In this document: positions 23,521-29,499 of the stretch, piece by piece
How the letters are laid out: every line of letters begins with the position of its first letter
Position numbering within the stretch: the first letter of the stretch is position 1
Assembly: GCA_001655205.1 (NCBI GenBank)
Contig: LPNZ01006268.1
Coordinates: 1-29,499 of the forward strand
Length of the DNA: 29,499 nucleotides
Source of the DNA: Lenisia limosa
Taxonomy: Eukaryota; Breviatea
Reading direction: 5' to 3'
Made by a program: the position numbers and the translations under genes
Notes under the pieces: model-generated
The model's database searches: none
What the model saw: the letters and a program-made list of their open reading frames with translations, nothing else
Told to the model about the DNA's origin: nothing

Positions 23521-24015
23521 GGTGAAAGCTGAAGCGTGGTTCAAAGCAAACGATTCACAAAATTAAAGGTGGGCTTAAAGTACTCTGTTGAATGTAGACT
23601 GTGCTAATTCACCGTATATTATTATATAGCTACAATATAAAGAGTTCTTTTCTTTGTAAACCTTTTGAAAATCAATTGAAAATTTTTGGGGGTTTTGAGC
23701 AGAGTACTAAAGCTATCTTAATATTTATATAAGTATACTAATATAATGAATAAGTTATTTAATTACGTAGAATAAAGCTGAAAAATTAAATAAAATTCAG
23801 TCTATATAAGTATATAATATTTATAACTCGCCAGCATTTTTTTTCGCCCTTTTTTGCCTTCATATTTCATCGCTAACCTTATATACCTTTGCTTTTTTAA
23901 AGAGAGTTTTTTGACTCTGTATGTAGGTTAGGTAGATTTACTTAAAGATTGACATTGCACTTGTTCACTTCTACTTCTCTTTCCCAAGCACTGTATATCG
24001 TGGTAACGATTCAAA
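23521..24015. promoter_or_regulatory. AT-rich divergent promoter between CFAP45 (-) and MAK16 (+)
   Basis: About 500 bp, strongly AT-rich, with several TATA-like stretches (for example 23720-23745 and 23800-23822) and poly-T tracts (about 23838 and 23850). No open frame looks coding. It must drive a ciliary gene in one direction and a ribosome-biogenesis gene in the other. Confidence 0.55.
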
Positions 24016-25395
24016 ATGCAATATGATGAACATATCTGGAGAATCATCAACCATGGGCACTGTTCTTTTCGTGTAAAGTGAGACCACTTTCTTTTGTGTG
24101 GTCTTCTGACGCCATTTAGGACTGTAACACAAAACTTTTGCAAGAATGAGTACAATGCAACCGGTCTCTGTGGACGTAGAGCTTGTCCTCTCGCCAACTC
24201 TCGCTATGCAACAATCAAAGAACAGAATGGTATGTTGGTCCTTTGTTTGCTTTCTGCATTTAAGCGTAAATCAGTAAGTAGTATATCCCCCATTCACTGG
24301 ATAGGAAAGCTGTTTCTGCTGACCAAAGTTATTGAGAGGTCACATACCCCTTCAAAGCTGTGGGCTTACAAGAAGCTTTCTCCAAAATATGCTGATGCCC
24401 TCCAGCAAGTAAGGGTTTCATATTTAGGTGTGAACTCATTGTATAGATTACAGACGCTCTTGAGTTTTGGCCTCGATGGATGATTCGTAAGGTCAAACAG
24501 CGGCATACAAAGCTGACTGAGTATCTCATTAGACGCAAGAGGCTTCGCAAGAAGTACAAGTCGGTTTAGTTTTTATGTGAAGAGGAAAAAAATAACGTAC
24601 ATAGGCCTGAGATTGTCACAGAGTCTCGCAAAGTTGCAAAGAGACTTGCGCGCAGGGAAGAGAAGGCTCTTATCGCTGCCAATATTGAGAAGCAGATTGA
24701 AAAGGAAGTTGTTGATCGCTTGAAACAGGTCTGTTGGTCTCTGACTTTTTCAAATCCATAATCACCGTTGTAACAAACAAGGGAACCTATGGTGATATTT
24801 ACAATTTCCCGAAGCAAGCCTTCGACAGTGTCATTGAAGAACAAGAGATCGAGGTTGGTGTTATGTTCGGAATAAGACCGCTGATGAACTAGGAGGAGCA
24901 CCCTGATGAGCTTTATGATCCCGAGGCGGCTGCTGGTAAGTAGGGTTTCTAATGGGGACAGAGGAAAATGCTTTTTGTAAATAAAGCATCAATCCCAGTT
25001 TTTCTAGTGAATCCAACCAATCTGATAATCTTACGATGTAGCTGCTAGACCAGAGGGATTCGGTTCTGATGACGAGGAGTCTGGAAGTGATGTTGGCTCG
25101 GAGGAGGATTCCGACGAGGGTATTTCGGCTGAAGACTCTGATGAAGAAGGAGCTGAGGTAAGCACACGTTCCCAGTAAAAAGACTGTCCATTTTATTTAG
25201 AGAGGATACTTTGTTGATCATATTATATATTCAAAACCTCGGAGGTTGTTCTGACTTTTATAGGGTGACGAGTTCCAGTTCCCATCAGATTTGGATGATC
25301 TTGAGGATGACTCGGATTCTGAAGGCGAAATGGACGAACCGGAGCAACCACCTAAGAAGCTAAAGAAGAAGGGAAAGAAGAAGAAGAGTATGAGG
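24016..25395 (+). CDS. MAK16: MAK16, nucleolar 60S ribosome-biogenesis factor (3' end lost at gap)
   Basis: Needed for processing of pre-60S particles in the nucleolus. Start ATG at 24016 gives MQYDEHIWRIINHGHCSF. A phase-2 intron (24078-24116) joins FRVK to TVTQNFCKNEY. The N-terminal cysteines (CSF, NFCKNEY, GLCGRRACPLANSRYAT) are the conserved set of the family and likely bind a metal centre. Later exons give KVIERSHTPSKLWAY, FWPRWMIRKVKQRHTKLTEY, RREEKALIAANIEKQIEKE and GTYGDIYNFPKQAFDSV, then a Glu/Asp/Ser-rich tail ending in KKGKKKKSMR. All match the family in order and spacing. The final exon is probably hidden by the C11/T11 tract and the gap at 25431-25440. Confidence 0.95.
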
Positions 25396-25403
25396 GTATT
25401 TCT

Positions 25404-25440
25404 CCCCCCCCCCCTTTTTTTTTTTGCCTTNNNNNNNNNN
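25404..25440. other. C11-T11 tract and 10-N gap
   Basis: Eleven C (25404-25414) and eleven T precede a ten-base N run of nominal size. The 3' end of MAK16 and the 5' part of the next gene may both be missing here, so the adjacency of the two is not proven. Confidence 0.9.
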
Positions 25441-26600
25441 AGAAGGCAGGTGAGTGTCTCCAGTCCTGGACCAAGGCCATGTTCATCTGCTCAAAGATGT
25501 CCCATGTGTCTGCAGCCCAACTCCGGTATGAGAACCGCGAGTCGTCTAAGGACAAGGTTGGTGGGGCTATATTTACCAATATTCAATCAAATATTTTATA
25601 TGCAGAGAGGGGGAGGGGGGTACAGAAAGCTTTGAGCATAGAGTTGAAAGCCTGTCCCACATTCTACTTATTATCCTTTTAAGTGTGACAAAAAAAAACT
25701 TATGTCTTTGAATTTATACAGACTTTTTTTTGGCAAGCGGCTCGTTTTATAACCTGGTGATAATTCCTGGTGATAATTCCAGGTCTGTTACGTGTTTGGA
25801 AGACAGAAGAAGAACTCTCCAAGGCTGAGAGCGTCCAGAAGATGAATGACCCCGAAAGCCCTTGCCACATTGTAATAGGATCTCCGGCGCTGTCAATGGT
25901 TTGTTGTTTGTGTTTTCAACATGTAAATTTCACTTTTTATAATACAACTTTAAATAGTAATTCTCATAATTGTACTGATTCGAACTGTAGTTGAAATGGA
26001 TTTGGCGCTTTTTATTACCATAGGGACTCGACTTTGATGTCGACTACGTCTTTGTGGAGCTGACCAAATCAGACCCGGTCCACAAGGCCATCTAGGTTGG
26101 CATTAATCCTAAATATTTCCCTCCAAAGCTTGTATTTATGGTTATTACGTTTGTATTACTATGAATCTAAATGGAGTGATACCCTCGAAATATGCTTCAT
26201 ATTTGATTGTCAGTCCTGACGTATTAGAGTTTCGGCAGAGGTGGACGGCGAGGAGACGACTTCCACGTTGACGCCGTGATGATGTACGGCAAGGACGACA
26301 CCAATTTTACCCTCGTCGGCGGCGCTGCTAACACGGTCGAGAAGGCCTTCAAACAGGGCGTAAGTAGGGTTCAAACAGATCTCCCGCCCCTCGCACCATG
26401 CGGAAAGTGTTCCGAGTGTCTCGGCACGAGGCCCAGTTTTGACAAGAAGCCTAACAAGTCCGTCACCATGGCTGCAGGCACGTTGAAGAAGTTCCGTCCT
26501 AGCCGCTGCTTCGTACGCTGGTACAAGGAGTACCTCAGCCTGGTTCGTTCTTCCTCTGCCTCTTTGCTGACATTTCCCGACGCTTATGGTTAAAGCCGAA
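25441..26600 (+). pseudogene. RecQ/SF2-type helicase C-terminal lobe, apparently broken
   Basis: After introns are removed, exons read ELSKAESVQKMNDPESPC, IVIGSPALSMGLDFDVDYVFV (helicase motif V region, 25870-26060) and SFGRGGRRGDDFHVDAVMMYG (motif VI, 26230-26290). They are followed by PCGKCSECLG, a Cys cluster like the RecQ zinc-binding region, and FVRWYKEYL. The spacing between motif V and motif VI fits RecQ exactly if the codon before SFGRGGR is read. That codon is TAG (26093-26095), where the family has Gln. The GRGGR form recalls repetitive RecQ-like helicases of fungi and subtelomeres. The N-terminal lobe with Walker A and DEAD/DExH boxes is not in the window. The exon at 25441-25555 is open on both strands and I cannot place it in a helicase. 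Confidence 0.5.
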
Positions 26601-26916
26601 GTCCTGCTGGCCTATGCGCCCTCCCAGGCCACCAAGGCGGACTTTTTTGTCGTTAAAATTATATCCCCCCACAGGTGTCCCCTCAAGCTTCTCTCCGCCT
26701 AGGTTCATCCAAAAGAAGTTCGTTTTGACTTTACCGGCGATGCGTGACCGGGTTCACCGGGTCAATACGAGGAGTTTATCTTGTATGCCTCCTTGTACTT
26801 TCACTTTCTTTACATGTTGGCTTTTATTTTCTGTTTGTTGTTGTACATTTGTAATTTTTATTTTTATTTTCAAAGCTGTTATTAGTGATATGATACCAGT
26901 TTAATGGCTTTAACAG
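26601..26916. other. Unresolved stretch between helicase fragment and next exons
   Basis: Short coding-like runs occur on the + strand, such as AEVLLAYAPSQATKADFF (about 26597-26650) and VHPKEVRFDFTGDA (about 26702-26745). These may be further exons of the helicase or the 5' exons of the following gene. The stretch from 26775 to 26916 is T-rich and intron-like, ending TTTAACAG. Confidence 0.35.
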
Positions 26917-28251
26917 GATGCACTGACAAGAATGCCATCAATTGCCCGAGTGCCATCGAGGCCATTGGCTCCTTTGGACTCCTCGAATCATATGGTAAAA
27001 TCGGTCAAGACTTGTCTCGGTCCCTGTATATGTGTGCAATTAATTTCATACAGTGCAAGACTCATGCATGTAGCCAGCGCCATAATCAAGGTGGAATCAG
27101 TATCCAGACAGGCTGTGGATGGCCAAAAGTGTGGCAGTTTGTCCCATGCTGTAACTGCTGCAACTTCTCAAACGTTTACCGTAAGCCAAGGATCAGGAAC
27201 ATTCTAATTTTTGGAAAAGATACCTTTGTGGTCTTAACGGATTTTCTCAAGGAAATCTGAGTTTTTTTCCGTCATGATTTCAGTAACATATGATATGCTT
27301 GTTAATTCCTATCTCTTAGATCAGACCGTTTGTGTTTTCGCAATAAAAGTTATTGCAACAATAGTATCTTCTGTGCCTTTCTTCCCTTCGCTTATCATTG
27401 CATCATGCATGTATGTACTTTATTATATGATATGATATGATATGATATGTCACTTTCCAACGATGAAGGTACCAATGGCGACAAAGTATACTTTATAAAA
27501 ATGTCAATTAACACGGAAAACATACTGATCACAATTTAAATATGACAATACGGAATCTTGCAGTACAACTTGTTTCTATTAGCAAACTAGTACTTCAATG
27601 TTGAAAAGGCTTCCATACTTTCTTCTCCAACTTGGGAATTACATCCTGAACAAGAGATCTACAAGTAAAACGGGTTTCCCCCTACCACTCGCCAATAGAG
27701 TCATTAGTAAGAACTGGTGAAAGCGCACCAAATGCCGCGAACGAACCTTCTTGCTCATTGGCGTCAATAAGTTCAAACAGGATAATGGAGTGAACAAACA
27801 GGAGAAAAGGGTGAAAAAACAAGATCATGCGGTGGCCTTTTTGAACTCAAATCACCAGAAGCTTTCATATTACTTAGTTTGGTTTTTGTTTATTTACTAA
27901 TCTTTGTACATTTCTGCCTCCATTATTGACACATCCTCGCTCACCCTAGGGTCATTTCATTTTATTGTTCACTTTTAATTGCTGCTTGCTCATCTACCAC
28001 CACATTCCCAATATCCTATTTGTTCGCCATTCTTCAACTGACATGGCATTATTTTCTTTTATTTTATTCGTTTCTAATAATATTTCTGAAATAGTTGATA
28101 GTATGTTACCTTATGGATCTGTTTTTTCTTGTTTTGTTTTTTTATTCCACAGGTTACAGTTCAAGGTGAGGTCGGCTCAGGTTACACCCAGAATTACGGT
28201 GCTATCTCAGAGAAGTCAATGACCATCCTTGCGGTTCGAGAGAAGATGTAA
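26917..28251 (+). CDS. Unrecognised beta-rich protein, last three exons (5' partial)
   Basis: Exons 26917-26994 (CTDKNAINCPSAIEAIGSFGLLESY), 27074-27180 (ASAIIKVESVSRQAVDGQKC...TAATSQTFT) and 28153-28251 (VTVQGEVGSGYTQNYGAIS...ILAVREKM, TAA) join in frame through a phase-1 and a phase-0 intron. The residue runs are each single exons quoted in part. The pattern of strands (SQTFTVTVQGEV, SMTILAV) and a DGQKCG turn suggests a beta-sandwich such as secreted lectin-like or C1q-like domains, but I do not recognise it. The last intron (27181-28152) is about 970 nt, far longer than others here, and encloses a gene on the other strand. If the intron is not removed, the frame ends VSQGSGTF with TAA at 27205-27207, 135 bp before an AATAAA, so a shorter isoform is possible. 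Confidence 0.45.
27340..27356 (+). terminator. Poly(A) signal AATAAA within a small hairpin
   Basis: GCAATAA-AAG-TTATTGC forms a 7-bp stem with a 3-base loop and contains AATAAA (27342-27347). It could end a short isoform of the + strand gene that reads into its last intron. Confidence 0.4.
27422..27450. repeat. (TATGA)n microsatellite
   Basis: About five copies of TATGA in a row, in the long intron downstream of the poly(A) signal. Confidence 0.85.
27595..28044 (-). CDS. Small five-exon gene for an 82-residue protein of unknown function
   Basis: Proposed exons on the minus strand: 28044-27998 (MSVEEWRTNRILGMW), 27945-27898 (VSEDVSIMEAEMYKD), 27845-27821 (SKRPPHDL), 27753-27689 (QEGSFAAFGALSPVLTNDSI) and 27658-27595 (SLVQDVIPKLEKKVWKPFQH, TGA at 27595-27597). 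They sum to 249 nt, exactly 83 codons, with introns of 52, 52, 67 and 30 nt, all GT-AG and phase-compatible. The acceptor of exon 4 (AATGAG) is the least certain. The protein has no signal peptide or membrane span; it is Trp-rich at the N terminus and helical and basic at the C terminus. I do not recognise the family. It lies wholly inside the last intron proposed for the + strand gene. Confidence 0.65.
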
Positions 28252-28261
28252 CCTGTAATAT
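28252..28261. other. Left TAATAT target-site candidate
   Basis: TAATAT at 28256-28261 directly precedes the left terminal inverted repeat and is repeated at 28671-28676 directly after the right one, as expected for a target-site duplication. Confidence 0.45.
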
Positions 28262-28670
28262 ATCACACCGTCCATATATCTGTGAATTTTCCTCTATCTG
28301 TGAAAACAATCCAAATGAACCTTTTCCTTGATAGAATAAGTTGAGAATTACAGTATTAATCATATAATGTTAATTCATATCATTTTTGAGGATCATCTTC
28401 AGACTTATTTCAATTAAAAACAACCACCAGAACATGTACGACAGAAGACAAAGGTTTAACCCATTTTTATGACGATATAATTGATTTTACATTTAANNNN
28501 NNNNNNNNNNNNNNNNNNNNNNNNNNNNNNNNNNNNNNNNNNNNNNNNNNNNNNNNNNNNNNNTTACGCCAATTTTCTTAGTTATATGCCATATTTTTAG
28601 CAAAATTTTTCGATTAGTTCAAATAAATTCACAGATTGAGGAAAATTCACGGATATATGGACGGTGGGAT
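28262..28670. mobile_element. MITE-like element with 43-bp terminal inverted repeats (internal gap)
   Basis: Bases 28262-28304 and 28628-28670 are inverted copies that match at 40 of 43 positions (core CACCGTCCATATATC and GTGAATTTTCCTC). The element is about 409 bp including a 67-base N run (28497-28563). It has no open frame and its AT-rich inside includes no transposase, so it would be a non-autonomous DNA transposon. It begins 11 bp after the TAA of the + strand gene. Confidence 0.65.
28497..28563. other. Assembly gap (67 N)
   Basis: N run inside the MITE-like element, consistent with assembly trouble in a repeated sequence. Confidence 0.95.
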
Positions 28671-29499
28671 TAATATTAATTTTCCCACAGGTTTGTCCAT
28701 TTCATGGCCCACAATACATAGCTATATAGCTCTGGAATGCAGTCAGTATGAGTATTCAATCCAATTTTTATTCCGTAGTTATCTTGACGCATTGACTTGG
28801 TATTTCTTATAAACTTACTGCACGGACTAGTGAACTACGGCACATCGACTTGGGATTCTTGTGAAAACGTTGAATTCCCATGTTTTATATGGGAATTCCT
28901 TGAAATTTTAAAAGCAAATAATGCATTGGAATCCCAAGTTGATTCGCCGCAGTGGCTCAAACAATTGGGAATCCAAATAGAAATCTGCCAGTGGGACCCA
29001 AACGCTTCCCCTCCCCCCCCCCAANNNNNNNNNNCGAATTGGAAATCGAGACAGAGCCGGCAGCCGCTCAACTCAACTAATGGTATCTATTTATGTTTTG
29101 TACAGTGCATTTTTCTTGTTCTTTTTCATTGCTATTGCAAATCGCCCTTTTGTTATTGTGTAACAGTGGTCACGGTGAGCAACTCTTTGATGAGTTTAAA
29201 GAGGAATCTCATGAATCTTTTTATTAACTTATTTACCTCTCATTTACCTAATTTGGGTATATTGGTTGTTGCTGCGGTGGTTGTTGTNNNNNNNNNNGGA
29301 AAGCAGTTGGAACAAACAGACGGAAAAAGTAAACATTCTTTGACCCAATGACGACTCTCATTCTAAATGTGTGGGCGGCGAGGAGTTAATTTGTTTATAG
29401 TACCCCCATGTTTATTTGTTTCCCTTTCTACAAGAATTCGAGTAAGGGTTGAGGTTCTGGGCCACTTTTTTTGAGACCAGTAATGTTTCTAAAAGCAGT
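28671..29499. other. No supported gene; intergenic, two gaps
   Basis: Long open frames on both strands cross N runs (29025-29034 and 29288-29297) and have no domain or compositional support. A C10 tract (29013-29022) precedes the first gap. The only structure I support is the inverted repeat at 28834-28953. Confidence 0.5.
28834..28953. repeat. Nested inverted repeat (foldback) of 120 bp
   Basis: Outer arms 28834-28858 and 28929-28953 are inverted copies matching at 21 of 25 positions, including ACTTGGGATTC. Inner arms 28872-28881 and 28889-28898 (GAATTCCCAT and ATGGGAATTC) are perfect, with a 7-nt loop. The whole could fold as one long imperfect hairpin. Confidence 0.7.

Noticed and set aside
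26093-26095. TAG reassigned to glutamine in this organism
   Set aside because: ACY1 ends with TAG where the family ends, TAA and TGA also end genes here, and glutamines in MAK16, ACY1 and CFAP45 are CAA or CAG.
28797-29351. 184-codon open frame at the right end
   Set aside because: It crosses two N runs and a foldback repeat, has no recognisable motif, and its composition is like the surrounding spacer.

Overview
This is nuclear DNA from a eukaryotic, probably flagellated, microbe. Every recognisable gene is cut by many short spliceosomal introns (most of those I resolved are about 28-70 nt, GT-AG). The coding content combines a ciliary microtubule protein (CFAP45), a ribosome-biogenesis factor (MAK16), an aminoacylase-1 and a very large integrin-alpha-like receptor. 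Integrin-type alpha chains outside animals are known mainly from unicellular relatives of animals and other Obazoa/Amoebozoa, so a flagellated protist of that broad region of the tree is the best guess; the sequence does not fix the lineage. There are five runs of N (assembly gaps), three of them next to long C tracts.

Layout: (1) 119-2650 (+) is the 3' part of a multi-BRCT protein with a long Lys/Glu-rich helix. (2) 2770-5259 (-) is aminoacylase-1 (M20 peptidase family), convergent with the BRCT gene. (3) 5260-5836 is a divergent promoter region. (4) 5837-19652 (+) is one giant gene: signal peptide, unknown N-terminal region, about six or seven FG-GAP propeller blades, about 18 Ig-like repeats each marked by an N-x-G-P motif, one membrane helix and a GFFK juxtamembrane motif as in integrin alpha chains. 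(5) 19787-about 23520 (-) is CFAP45, convergent with the integrin-like gene. (6) An AT-rich divergent promoter region precedes MAK16 (+, 24016-25395, 3' end lost at a gap). (7) 25441-26600 (+) is a broken RecQ-like helicase C-terminal lobe, in GC-richer DNA, with a TAG exactly at the conserved motif VI glutamine. (8) 26917-28251 (+) holds three exons of an unrecognised beta-rich protein. Its last intron contains, on the other strand, a complete five-exon gene for an 82-residue protein (27595-28044). (9) From 28252 onward the DNA looks non-coding: a MITE-like element with 43-bp terminal inverted repeats sits directly behind a stop codon, followed by a palindromic element.

The genes do not form a pathway; this is ordinary eukaryotic gene packing with short spacers (about 120-680 bp). 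The most unusual content is the integrin-alpha-like receptor with a hugely extended leg, the small nested gene, and two separate short tandem duplications that copy splice junctions. Exon joins were worked out by hand from reading frame, GT/AG sites and family conservation, and have not been tested against transcripts.
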